Of a DNA stretch of 64,000 bases, positions 43,868 to 51,856 are shown piece after piece (position 1 is the first letter of the stretch; the number at the start of each line of letters is the position of its first letter). Origin of the DNA: an uncultured cyanobacterium. Its GTDB lineage: Bacteria; Cyanobacteriota; Cyanobacteriia; PCC-6307; Cyanobiaceae. The stretch spans positions 124,001 through 188,000 of the forward strand of contig CAIQIA010000027.1 in the NCBI GenBank assembly GCA_903871775.1, in the 5' to 3' direction. The notes below the pieces were generated by a model, which was given only the letters and a program-made list of their open reading frames with translations, made no database searches and had not been told where the DNA came from. A program made the position numbers and the translations under genes.

Positions 43868-46213
43868 GTGACCCCTCCTTCGGACCTGCTTCAACAGCCG
43901 GCAGCGGCCACGACCAGCCCCGTCGGGGCCTCTGCCATGGGTGGCGATTTCCCGGCCACCGCCCCCGCCGCTTACCCCGTCTTCTACCGCACCTACAGCC
44001 GCCGCAACGCTGGCGGTCGGGAGAGCTGGCACGAGGTCGCCGAACGGAACCTCGAGGGTCTGCGCCGCCTCGGGAACCTGACCCCGGATGAGGTCACGCT
44101 GCTGCGGCGGCTGCAGGCCGAGCAGACCTCCCTGCCCTCAGGCCGCTGGCTCTGGATCGGTGGCACCCCCTGGATCGAGCGCAGCGAGAATTTCTCGGGG
44201 GCCTACAACTGCACGTCGACGAACCTGGTCGACTGGGAGGCCTTCGGGCTGATGATGGACCTGGCGATGATGGGCTGCGGCACCGGCGCCATCATCGAGC
44301 CCCACCTGATCGGGCGGCTGCCGGTGGTGCGCAACCGCCTCAGCATCAGCGAGGTGACCCCCATCGGCCGCACGCCGGCCGGCGAACGGCGCGACGACAC
44401 CAGCCACAGCGTCGAAGGCAGCCACGTGCACATCCGTGTCGGCGACACCCGCCGGGGCTGGGTCGACAGCTACCAGCTGCTGCTGGAACTGAGCAGCGAC
44501 GAACGGTTCGACGGCAACGTCACGGTGTCCGTCGACCTGTCCGACGTGCGCCCGGTGGGCGAGGTGCTCAAGGGATTCGGGGGCATGGCCAACCCGGTGA
44601 AGCTGGGGGACCTCTACGGGCGGGTGGCCCAGATCCTCGGCCGGGCCGTGGGGCGCCGCCTCAGCTCGGTCGAGTGCTGCCTGCTGATCGACGAAGCGGC
44701 GGTGACCATCGTGGCGGGCAACATCCGCCGCAGCGCCGGCATGCGCCAGTTCGCCGACGACGACCTGGAGGCCGCCGGCGCCAAGCAGAACCTGTGGCAG
44801 CAGGACGGCCAGGGCAACTGGCGCATCGATCCCGAGCGGGATGCCCTGCGCATGGCGAACCACACCCGCGTCTTCCACACCCGGCCCTCGCGGGAGGTGG
44901 TGCTGGAGGCCGTGCGCCAGCAGTTCCACTCCGGGGAAGGGGCCATTCAGTTCGCCCCGGAATCGATTGCCCGGGCGAACGCTGATCTGCTGACCACGCC
45001 GGAACTGCGGCAGGAATTCATCGAGATCTATGTCGACCAGGGCAGGGAAGAGGCCGGCCGCTGGCTGAGCCTCCATCACCCCGGGCTGGAGGACGGGGAG
45101 CTCGAGCACCGTCTCGGTCGCTACGGCCTCAACCCCTGCGGCGAGATCATCGGGGCCGACTTCCACTGCAACCTGGCCGAAGTCCATCTCAACCGCCTCG
45201 ATCCCACCGATCTGACCGGCCAGGACGAAGCCTTCCGGGCCGCCGGTCTGGCGGTGGCCTGCCTGCTGAACCACCGCTTCGAGGTGGAGCGCTACCGCCG
45301 CAGCCGCGCCTGGGATCCGATCGTGGGGGTGAGCTTCACCGGTCTCTTTGACTTCTTCGTGCATGCCTTCGGGGCCGCCTGGCTGCGCTGGTGGGCCGAG
45401 GGCCGGCCGGCCACCCCTGAGGGGGAGCGGTTCAAGGAGCAGGAGGCCGCCTACCTCGGCCGCTGGAAGGAGGCCGTCAACACCGCCGTCTGGGAGTACT
45501 GCGACCGCCATGGCCTGCGGCGCCCCAACCGTTGCACCACCGTGCAGCCCGCCGGCACCAAGAGCCTGCTCACCGGGGCCAGCCCGGGCTGGCATCCCCC
45601 CAAGGCCCAGCGGTTCATCCGCCGCATCACCTTCCGCAAGAACGATCCGGTGGCCCTGGCCTGCCTCGACTACGGCTACACGATCGTTCCTTCCCAGTCC
45701 GACAAGGACGAGCAGGGGAGGCTGCTGGAGGATCCGTTCGATCCCCGCTGCGGTGAATGGCTGGTCGAGATTCCCACGGAAGTGAGCTGGGCCAACCTGC
45801 CCGGCGCCGACAGCGTGGACATCAACAATTTCTCGGCCATGGCCCAGTTCGACTTCTACATGCAGGTGCAGAAGCACTACACCGCCCACAACACCTCAGC
45901 CACGATCGAGTTCCGGGAGCACGAGATCGAAGCCCTCACCGATGCCATCCATGGGGCGATCCGGGACGGGGAGGGCTACATCTCGGCGGCTCTGCTGGCC
46001 CGGTTCGATGCCAACGCCACCTTCCCGCGCCTGCCCTTCGAACCGATTGACCGCGCCACCTACGAGACCCTGCAGCAGTCGGTGCTGGGTCGTCGCCGCA
46101 ACGACGACTTCTTCGCGGCCCTGCAGCGGTACGACGCCGGTGAATCGCCCGAAGCCGGCCCCGCCGGCTGCGATTCCGACAAGTGCCTGCTGCCGCTGAG
46201 CAAGCCGGCCTAG
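43868..46213 (+). CDS. nrdJ: Adenosylcobalamin-dependent ribonucleoside-triphosphate reductase (class II)
   Basis: This monomeric class II enzyme makes dNTPs using coenzyme B12 and no oxygen or metal radical subunit. GTG at 43868 (781 aa) is preferred; the ORF-track start at 43766 lies before the NrdR-like box, and an ATG at 43937 is also possible. YPVFYRTYSRR opens the conserved part, FSGAYNCTSTNLVDW carries an active-site Cys, GLNPCGEIIGADFHCNLAEV carries the radical-site Cys and Glu, and VQPAGTKSLLTGASPGWHPP binds substrate. The C-terminal GCDSDKCLLPL supplies the shuttle Cys pair. Confidence 0.93.
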   Translation: MTPPSDLLQQPAAATTSPVGASAMGGDFPATAPAAYPVFYRTYSRRNAGGRESWHEVAERNLEGLRRLGNLTPDEVTLLRRLQAEQTSLPSGRWLWIGGTPWIERSENFSGAYNCTSTNLVDWEAFGLMMDLAMMGCGTGAIIEPHLIGRLPVVRNRLSISEVTPIGRTPAGERRDDTSHSVEGSHVHIRVGDTRRGWVDSYQLLLELSSDERFDGNVTVSVDLSDVRPVGEVLKGFGGMANPVKLGDLYGRVAQILGRAVGRRLSSVECCLLIDEAAVTIVAGNIRRSAGMRQFADDDLEAAGAKQNLWQQDGQGNWRIDPERDALRMANHTRVFHTRPSREVVLEAVRQQFHSGEGAIQFAPESIARANADLLTTPELRQEFIEIYVDQGREEAGRWLSLHHPGLEDGELEHRLGRYGLNPCGEIIGADFHCNLAEVHLNRLDPTDLTGQDEAFRAAGLAVACLLNHRFEVERYRRSRAWDPIVGVSFTGLFDFFVHAFGAAWLRWWAEGRPATPEGERFKEQEAAYLGRWKEAVNTAVWEYCDRHGLRRPNRCTTVQPAGTKSLLTGASPGWHPPKAQRFIRRITFRKNDPVALACLDYGYTIVPSQSDKDEQGRLLEDPFDPRCGEWLVEIPTEVSWANLPGADSVDINNFSAMAQFDFYMQVQKHYTAHNTSATIEFREHEIEALTDAIHGAIRDGEGYISAALLARFDANATFPRLPFEPIDRATYETLQQSVLGRRRNDDFFAALQRYDAGESPEAGPAGCDSDKCLLPLSKPA

Positions 46214-46425
46214 GCGCCGGCGCCGGGCTGGGCCAGACGATCCAGGGCCTCCCCCAGCTGGAGCAGCAGTTCACGGCAGCAGCCCACCTGATGGTCCGGC
46301 CTGGCTGACACTGGGAGGGTCTGGATCATCTCGGCGAGGTGATGGGTGCGCCGGGCGAGGTAATCGGTGCTGAGAACGGCCATGACGGAACGGGCGACCA
46401 CTTCCAGCGTGCGGCCCTGTCGCAT
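46210..46425 (-). CDS. Small helical hypothetical protein
   Basis: The ORF track extends this frame through the tRNA-Ser gene; the real start is probably the ATG at 46425 (MRQGRTLEVVARSVMAVL), giving 71 aa. STDYLARRTHHLAEMIQTLPV and HQVGCCRELLLQLGEALDRLA form two helices with a CC pair. The function is unknown. The stop codon shares four bases with the nrdJ stop region. Confidence 0.55.
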   Translation of the reverse strand: MRQGRTLEVVARSVMAVLSTDYLARRTHHLAEMIQTLPVSARPDHQVGCCRELLLQLGEALDRLAQPGAGA

Positions 46426-46516
46426 GGGTCTCACGTTGGAACCCTGACCCTGTCGCCGAACCTGAACCCTGTGACAGACTGGCGTGTGGCTGTTGCTGCC
46501 CCAGCGACAGCCGAGG

Positions 46517-46601
46517 GGAGGGGTGGTCGAGTGGTTGATGGCTCCGGTCTTGAAAACCGGCGAGGCGCAAGCCTCCGTGGGTTCGAATCCCACCCCCTCC
46601 G
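46517..46601 (+). tRNA. tRNA-Ser (anticodon UGA)
   Basis: An 85-base class II tRNA. The acceptor stem GGAGGGG pairs with CCCCTCC plus discriminator G. The D arm is TCGAGTGGTTGATGGCTC-like, the anticodon arm CCGGT-CTTGAAA-ACCGG has anticodon TGA, the long variable arm is GAGGCGCAAGCCTC, and the T arm is GTGGGTTCGAATCCCAC. No CCA is encoded. It reads UCN serine codons, mainly UCA. Confidence 0.96.
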
Positions 46602-46779
46602 TTGTTCCGGCTGACGATTCGGGAGATTGGCGCACCGGTCAGGCCGACGCCAGCCCTGTTCGGGTTTACTCCGTCACAGGGCCGCGCTTGTACTCAGTGG
46701 TCGGACCTGCTGAACCGGCCACGGGGTGGCCTGATGCCTCCTGCAGACGGCTAGAACCCATGGGTCTGCGTGTGCCCCC

Positions 46780-46959
46780 GTGACCAGCTCCCTGGCCATC
46801 CCTGCGGATCCCGCCGCCTCCGACGACATCCCCGCGACGGCGGACGCCCTGCCTGCGGCCGCAGGCGACAGCAGCGAGGAAGGCGAGGCCGAGTGGTACG
46901 ACGACGAAGCCGTCGGTGGCGGCTCATCGGGCTTCGCCGACGCCCCCCAGGGCTGGTGA
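46780..46959 (+). CDS. Possible 59-residue acidic protein
   Basis: This short frame begins at GTG 46780 and is below the ORF-track cut-off. It encodes TSSLAIPADPAASDDIP, then an acidic stretch EEGEAEWYDDEAVGGGSSG and ends DAPQGW. It is highly acidic, probably disordered, and lies in an otherwise gene-free gap between tRNA-Ser and the convergent glycosyltransferase. No RBS stands out, and it may be spurious. Confidence 0.35.
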   Translation: MTSSLAIPADPAASDDIPATADALPAAAGDSSEEGEAEWYDDEAVGGGSSGFADAPQGW

Positions 46960-46980
46960 ACCGCCGGCTCTGACAGGGCC

Positions 46981-48462
46981 TCAGGGGCCGATCCGGCGGG
47001 CGGGACCGTAGGCCCGCGGCCACGACTGCCGCAGCGGCTGGAAACGCCAGAACTCCACCACCTGCGCCGGCTGGCCGCCGCGTTCGAGATCCACCTGCCC
47101 CAGGGGTTCCAGGGGGCCGAGGGCTGCAGCCCAATCGGGCAGTGATGTGGGAGTTTCGGGATTGCGGAGGCTGAACAGAATCCCCCCCTCGCCACGGAAG
47201 CCGCCGGGGGGCTGCCAGAAGGCGAAGCCGCGGGCATCACGGTTGAAAGTGGTGAACGTCGCCCGGGTGTCGTGGCCAAGGGCCAGGGCCAGGAAGCCCG
47301 GCTCGTAGTAACGACGGCCCACGATCAGGCGGGCCTGGCTCAGTTCCCGCCAGAGTTCCGGTCGGGCCTGCAGGGCACGCCTCAGGCGCTGGGGAGCGAT
47401 CAGCTCCCGCGAGGAATCGACGGCAGACGGCAGCAGGGGATGGGCCAGCCCGACACGCACATGGGCCGCCGCCAGCAGCGACAGCAGCGGTGGCACCCCA
47501 ATGGTGAGGGGGCACCACCAGCGCATCCAGGCCGCCCGGGCCTGGGCGGCCTGGGCCAGCCGCTCCCCGGCCAGGGGGAGCAGCAGCCACCAGGCCGGCA
47601 CCAGCCAGCTCACCAGCACCTGCATCCGGCCGGCGAGCAGCACGAACAGCAGCAGCTGGGGCAACGCCAGGGCGCGCAGCAGCGAACGGGCCTGGGCCGT
47701 CCCCGCATCAGGCCGCGACCCCGCCGCGAGCAGCAGCAGCACGCCGATGGTGGGGAACAGGGCCAGGATCTGGCTGATCAGAAACAGCGGCGGCCCGGCG
47801 GGGTCAAACCAGGGGCCCCCGAGGGTGCGCCCCCCCTGGAAGAGGAACGACACCCAGCCGTGGCGAAGGTTCCAGATCCAGAGGGGAGAGGAGGCCGCCA
47901 GCCAGGCCAGGCCCATGCCAAGGCCGGCGGGCGACAGGAGACGCCGTCGCTGGAGCGGCTGCCAGAGCCACCACAGCAGCAGCGAGACCAGCAACGGGAA
48001 CGCCTGGTACTTGGCCAACGTGAGCCCCCCGAGCAGCAGTCCCAGCAGGGGCAGCGGTGCCTCCACCGCCAGGGCCCAGAGGCAGGCCGACAGAAGCAGC
48101 AGCAGGGGGGCGTCGGGCAGCAGCAGCACCCCCCCCACCAGCAGCAGCAGCGGCGAGACGGCCGCGAGGGCGACGGTCCAGCGGGCGGCAGCGGCGCCGA
48201 ACCAGCGGCGGCAGGCCAGGGCCAGCAGGGCCGAGGCCAGGGTGTAACTGATCAGCGACGGCAGCCGCAGACCGACGATGCCGAACGGCAGCCCATGGCC
48301 GAGCCACGCCCACAGCCCCACCCCGAGGGGATGGTCGAAATAGCTGAGGGCCGGGTGCAGCCCATAGAACAGGTAATAGGCCTCGTCGTAGCCCGGAGGC
48401 AGCAGCAGCGCCACGACCAGGCGCAGCAGCAGGCCGGCGGCGAGGATCAGGAGCAGAGGCAT
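46981..48462 (-). CDS. GT-C family glycosyltransferase (GT39/ArnT-like)
   Basis: This polytopic membrane enzyme (493 aa from the ATG at 48462) resembles the ArnT/PMT superfamily, which transfers sugars from polyprenyl-phosphate donors on the outer face of the membrane. LLPPGYDEAYYLFYGLHPALSYFDHPLG is the first external loop with the catalytic acidic residues. About ten hydrophobic helices follow (SPLLLLVGGVLLLPDAPLLLLL, LTLAKYQAFPLLVSLLL). The C-terminal 130 residues form an extracytoplasmic domain. The acceptor (lipid, glycan or protein) is unknown. Confidence 0.85.
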   Translation of the reverse strand: MPLLLILAAGLLLRLVVALLLPPGYDEAYYLFYGLHPALSYFDHPLGVGLWAWLGHGLPFGIVGLRLPSLISYTLASALLALACRRWFGAAAARWTVALAAVSPLLLLVGGVLLLPDAPLLLLLSACLWALAVEAPLPLLGLLLGGLTLAKYQAFPLLVSLLLWWLWQPLQRRRLLSPAGLGMGLAWLAASSPLWIWNLRHGWVSFLFQGGRTLGGPWFDPAGPPLFLISQILALFPTIGVLLLLAAGSRPDAGTAQARSLLRALALPQLLLFVLLAGRMQVLVSWLVPAWWLLLPLAGERLAQAAQARAAWMRWWCPLTIGVPPLLSLLAAAHVRVGLAHPLLPSAVDSSRELIAPQRLRRALQARPELWRELSQARLIVGRRYYEPGFLALALGHDTRATFTTFNRDARGFAFWQPPGGFRGEGGILFSLRNPETPTSLPDWAAALGPLEPLGQVDLERGGQPAQVVEFWRFQPLRQSWPRAYGPARRIGP

Positions 48463-48486
48463 GGCGCCCACTCTGACCGATGATCG

Positions 48487-48660
48487 TCAGCGCCAATCGA
48501 GGGTCCAGCAGGCTTCGGGAGCACGGGGCCCGCTGAGCCGGCGGCAGGTCTCCGGGCGGTGGATCGGCGCGGCCCGCAGCACGGTCGGGAGCTCCCCATC
48601 GACGTTGACCAGCTGGGCGGCCCGGGGCCACTGGGGCGGCAGGGTGATCGGAATCTCCAC
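48487..48660 (-). CDS. Possible small hypothetical protein
   Basis: This frame encodes 57 aa from the GTG at 48660 (EIPITLPPQWPRAAQLVNVDGELP), ending PRAPEACWTLDWR with two Cys residues. An ATG at 48735 would extend it 25 residues into the histidine-kinase gene. The composition is protein-like and fills the gap between the kinase and the glycosyltransferase on the same strand. No family is recognised and it may be spurious. Confidence 0.4.
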   Translation of the reverse strand: MEIPITLPPQWPRAAQLVNVDGELPTVLRAAPIHRPETCRRLSGPRAPEACWTLDWR

Positions 48661-48692
48661 GGGGCGACGGAACCCTGGCGAGGGAAGTCTGA

Positions 48693-49988
48693 TCAGCCGG
48701 CAGGGAGAGTGCCAGCGGCCGGCAGCACCAGACACACCGCAAAGCCCTCCTCCAGGTCGAGCAGTTCCAGGCGTCCGCCATGGAGTTCGGCGACGCGGGC
48801 GGCGATGGCCAGCCCCAGGCCGCAGTGGCCGCTGCCACCGCGGGAGGCATCCAGCCGCTGGAACGGCAGCAGGGCCTGATCCCGCTGGTCCTGAGGGATG
48901 CCGGCCCCCCGGTCGAGCACCGTCAGCCGCAGGCCAGGGCCCTCCGGTCGCAGGCGGATCAGCACCGGCGGCTGTCCATAGCTGAGGGCATTGTCGATGA
49001 GGTTCGCCAGGGCGCGGCCCATGGCCACGGGGCGCACGCAGGCGTCGACCGGCTCGAGATCCAGTTCGAGCGGGCGGCCGTCGTACCGGGCGGCCAGTTC
49101 CCCCACCAGGTCGTGCAGCGGCAGCGGCACCGGATCTTCCCCCTGGCCACCACCGGCGAACAGCAGAAACTGGCCGGTGATCCGCTCCAGGGCATCGAGG
49201 TCGGCCTCGGCCTGGGGGCTGCCGGACTCGACGGCCAACCGCAGCCGCAGGCGGGTGATGGGGCTCTTGAGATCGTGGGCGATGCCCGCCAGCATCGTCG
49301 CCCGCTCCTGCTCGCTGCTGGCCAGCCGCTGCAGCATGGCGTTGAAGCGCCGGCTCAGCCGCTGCACCTCCCCGGCCCCCTCCTGGGGAAGCGGTGCCGG
49401 TCGCTCCTCGAGGCCCACCCGCCCGAGGGCCCGTTCCAGCCGTCGCAGGGGCCGCTGCACCTCGAGCAGCAGAAACAAGGCGCCGGCCACGACGCTGCCG
49501 CTGAGCAGCGACAGGGAGGCCAGCAGCGGATCCGGCGGCCAGCCGTCCACATCCGGCAGCGGCGAGAACAGCCAGACCTGATCGAGGGGGCTGAGCAGTT
49601 CGACCCAGACGCCACGATCCGGACGGCTGGTGGGCAGCACCAGGGGGCAGTGGTTGAGCCGTCGGCAGAGCTCGAGCCGCAGCTCCCGCGACTGCTGCTG
49701 CTGGGCCTCGGGGACCGCACTGGGGGCCAGGGGACCGCTGGCCAGCCGCAGGTTCCCCAGCTGGGAGACGACCGAGGGGGGAAAGCGCTCGAGGGCCACC
49801 TCGCTCAGCAGAATGCCGCTGGCCAGATCACGACCGAGCTGCTGGATCTGGGCCCGCTCCAGGCGGCGCCCGAGCAGCAGTTGCAGCAGGGCCAGGCTCA
49901 GGGCCCAGCCGAGCAGCAGAAACAGGGCCAGCCGCAGCAGGAGGGCCGTGGGAACAGGCCCGGGGCCGCGGCGGGGCCGTGCCGTCAT
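48693..49988 (-). CDS. Sensor histidine kinase (EnvZ-like)
   Basis: This is a 431-aa membrane sensor kinase. An N-terminal helix (ALLLRLALFLLLGWALSLALLQ), an extracytoplasmic domain of about 120 residues, a second helix (SLSLLSGSVVAGALFLLLEV), a HAMP linker, HisKA (MLAGIAHDLKSPITRLRLRL, phosphorylated His) and HATPase (N box LANLIDNALSYG, G1 DRGAGIP, G2 GHCGLGLAIAARV) follow in order. Its ATG overlaps the stop of the response-regulator gene by four bases, so the two form a coupled pair. The signal is unknown. Confidence 0.92.
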   Translation of the reverse strand: MTARPRRGPGPVPTALLLRLALFLLLGWALSLALLQLLLGRRLERAQIQQLGRDLASGILLSEVALERFPPSVVSQLGNLRLASGPLAPSAVPEAQQQQSRELRLELCRRLNHCPLVLPTSRPDRGVWVELLSPLDQVWLFSPLPDVDGWPPDPLLASLSLLSGSVVAGALFLLLEVQRPLRRLERALGRVGLEERPAPLPQEGAGEVQRLSRRFNAMLQRLASSEQERATMLAGIAHDLKSPITRLRLRLAVESGSPQAEADLDALERITGQFLLFAGGGQGEDPVPLPLHDLVGELAARYDGRPLELDLEPVDACVRPVAMGRALANLIDNALSYGQPPVLIRLRPEGPGLRLTVLDRGAGIPQDQRDQALLPFQRLDASRGGSGHCGLGLAIAARVAELHGGRLELLDLEEGFAVCLVLPAAGTLPAG

Positions 49989-50710
49989 TTCGATCGCGGT
50001 GAACCGTCCGGAACGAAAACGTAGCCGTAGCCCCAGACCGTCTGCAGGTAGCGGGGCCGGGAGGGGTCAGGCTCGATCAGCTTGCGCACGCGGCTCACCT
50101 GCACGTCCATGCTGCGGCTGTCGGTTTCGCTGGAGGGTCCGCGGGCGAGCTCGATCAGGCGTTCCCGCGACAGGGGGCGGTGCGGGTTTTGCACGAAGGC
50201 GGCCAGCAGACCGAATTCACCGCTCGTGATCGTCACCGGTTCACCCTCCCGCTCGAGGGTGCGGGCTGACAGGTCGAGGCGATTGCTGCCGAAGCTGATG
50301 ATCTCGCCATCGGGCAGGGGGGTGCCCGCCGGCAGAGCACCGCGGCGCCGCAGCACCGCCTCGATCCGGGCGGTCAGTTCCCGGGGCATGAACGGCTTGG
50401 CGAGGTAATCATCGGCCCCCTGCTCGAGACCGATGATCCGGTCCACCGCCTCTCCCCGGGCCGTGAGCATCACCACCGGCAGGTCATCCCCCCCATCCCG
50501 CAGCCGCCGCAGAATCGTCAGCCCGTCATCCCCGGGCATCATCAGGTCGAGCACCACCAGGTCAGGACGCTGGAACTCGAGGCGGGCCGTGAGCTGCCGC
50601 CCATCACTCAGGGTGCGCACCTCGTAGCCCTGTTCGCCGAGGTAGGTGCTGAGCAACTGGCGGAGTTCCGGATCGTCGTCCACCACCCAGATGGTCTGCG
50701 CCTTGGCCAT
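49985..50710 (-). CDS. OmpR-family response regulator
   Basis: This is the cognate DNA-binding regulator (241 aa). The receiver has the acidic pair IWVVDDDPELRQLL, the phosphorylation site VVLDLMMPGDDGL, VVMLTARGE and DDYLAKPFMPREL (Lys). The winged-helix domain shows LLAAFVQNPHRPLSRERLIELARG, RSMDVQVSRVRKLIEPDPSRPRYLQTVWGYGYVF. This is the standard EnvZ/OmpR architecture; the target genes are unknown. It precedes its kinase by a four-base overlap. Confidence 0.93.
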   Translation of the reverse strand: MAKAQTIWVVDDDPELRQLLSTYLGEQGYEVRTLSDGRQLTARLEFQRPDLVVLDLMMPGDDGLTILRRLRDGGDDLPVVMLTARGEAVDRIIGLEQGADDYLAKPFMPRELTARIEAVLRRRGALPAGTPLPDGEIISFGSNRLDLSARTLEREGEPVTITSGEFGLLAAFVQNPHRPLSRERLIELARGPSSETDSRSMDVQVSRVRKLIEPDPSRPRYLQTVWGYGYVFVPDGSPRSK

Positions 50711-50894
50711 GGCGGCCGCTGTTCATAGGACCCCGGGACTGTATGGATGCCGCGCGATCGCCGCCAGCCGCGTCAGCGGCGGCGACCGACCGGATGCGAC
50801 CGGAGGCGCCGTCAGACCGATCCGGTCACAGATCAGCCCGGTCCATCGGCCAGAGGAGCGGGCCCCGATCGTTCCGGCTCCATAGTCTTTGCCC

Positions 50895-51374
50895 ATGCCC
50901 GCCGCCCCGTGCCGCCTCCGCCCTCTCCTCAGGTCGTCCCTGGTGGGTCTGCTGCTGGCCGCCTGCGCCCTGCCGGCGATGGCCCAGGACCCGGGAGTGA
51001 TGCAGGAGCATCGACGCCGGATGCGGGCGCTGTTCCATCGGCTCGACACGGACGGTGACGGCCGGGTGCCCCTCGGTGAGCGGCTCGGCACCTCCCGGCT
51101 CAAAGGGCTCGATCGTGACGGCGATGGTCAGGTGGAACTGCGGGAGCTGCCGCCAGCGTCGGAGCCGTTCCTGGGGGAACGGCTGCTCGAAGCCTTCCGG
51201 CGCGCCGACCGCAACGGCGACGGGCTGCTCAGCCTCGAGGAATCGCAAGCGCTGCCGCGGCTCCATGAACGCTTCCTGCGCTTTGACCGCAACGGCGACG
51301 GCGTGATCACACTGGAGGAGCTGTTGCAGTTCCGCCGCTCCCTGGCGCCACGGCGCTCGCGACTCCCTGAGTGA
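50895..51374 (+). CDS. Exported EF-hand calcium-binding protein
   Basis: This 159-aa protein starts at the ATG at 50895 (PAAPCRLRPLLRSSLVGLL), with a signal peptide or lipoprotein-like N-terminus ending ALPAMAQ (an LAAC lipobox is also present). Four EF-hand loops follow: DTDGDGRVPLGE, DRDGDGQVELRE, DRNGDGLLSLEE and DRNGDGVITLEE. All four keep the Asp/Asn, Gly and Glu ligands, so it should bind calcium. It is exported to the periplasm or lumen. Next to it, with a GTGA overlap if the longer start is used, lies the cytosine-deaminase-like gene. Confidence 0.88.
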   Translation: MPAAPCRLRPLLRSSLVGLLLAACALPAMAQDPGVMQEHRRRMRALFHRLDTDGDGRVPLGERLGTSRLKGLDRDGDGQVELRELPPASEPFLGERLLEAFRRADRNGDGLLSLEESQALPRLHERFLRFDRNGDGVITLEELLQFRRSLAPRRSRLPE

Positions 51375-51406
51375 TTCCTGTCCCGGCTTCCACCGTTTCT
51401 GAGTCC

Positions 51407-51856
51407 ATGGACCCCGCCATCCGCCGGCAGCTGCTCGACGCCGCCCGGGCGGAGGCCGAGCGGGGCTGGCAGGAAGGGGGCATTCCCATCGGCGCCGTGC
51501 TGGCCCAGGAGGACGGCACGATCGTCGCCAGGGGGCACAACGGTCGGGTTCAGAATGGTGATCCCACGTCCCACGGCGAGACCCAGTGCATCCGCAACGC
51601 CGGCCGGCGTCGCGACTGGAAGGATCTCACCCTGGTGACAACGCTCTCCCCCTGTCCGATGTGTGCCGGAACCGCCGTGCTGCTCGGATTCCGGCGGGTG
51701 CTGATCGGCGAACGCCGCAGCTTCGAGGGGGCGGAGTCGTGGCTGCTGCAGGCCGGCATTGAGGTCGACTGCCTGGATGACCCCGCCTGCCTGGCGCTGA
51801 TGACCCGCATGCAGGCCGAGAAACCCGACCTGTGGGCCGAGGACATCGGCCATTGA
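51407..51856 (+). CDS. Fcy1-like cytosine deaminase (CMP/dCMP deaminase fold)
   Basis: This 149-aa protein resembles yeast cytosine deaminase Fcy1 over its whole length. GWQEGGIPIGAVLAQEDGTIVARGHNGRVQNG is followed by SHGETQCIRNAGR (His ligand and catalytic Glu), TLVTTLSPCPMCAGTAVLLGF (two Cys ligands) and the Fcy1-type end EKPDLWAEDIGH. It should convert cytosine to uracil; guanine deamination is the main alternative. GTG at 51371, overlapping the EF-hand stop, is another possible start. It precedes the dCache kinase with a TTGA overlap. Confidence 0.82.
   Translation: MDPAIRRQLLDAARAEAERGWQEGGIPIGAVLAQEDGTIVARGHNGRVQNGDPTSHGETQCIRNAGRRRDWKDLTLVTTLSPCPMCAGTAVLLGFRRVLIGERRSFEGAESWLLQAGIEVDCLDDPACLALMTRMQAEKPDLWAEDIGH

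Noticed and set aside
44138-45889. 583-aa minus-strand ORF across nrdJ
   Set aside because: Antisense to a full class II reductase and without coherent secondary structure or motifs.
46426-46635. N-terminal extension of the minus-strand ORF at 46210..46635 (GVGFEPTEACASPVFKTG)
   Set aside because: This is the well-known false peptide read antisense through tRNA-Ser; the tRNA is intact, so the protein should start after it.
47272-48483. 403-aa plus-strand Gln/Arg-rich ORF over the glycosyltransferase
   Set aside because: Extreme QQ/RQ composition arises from reading Leu-rich membrane helices backwards.
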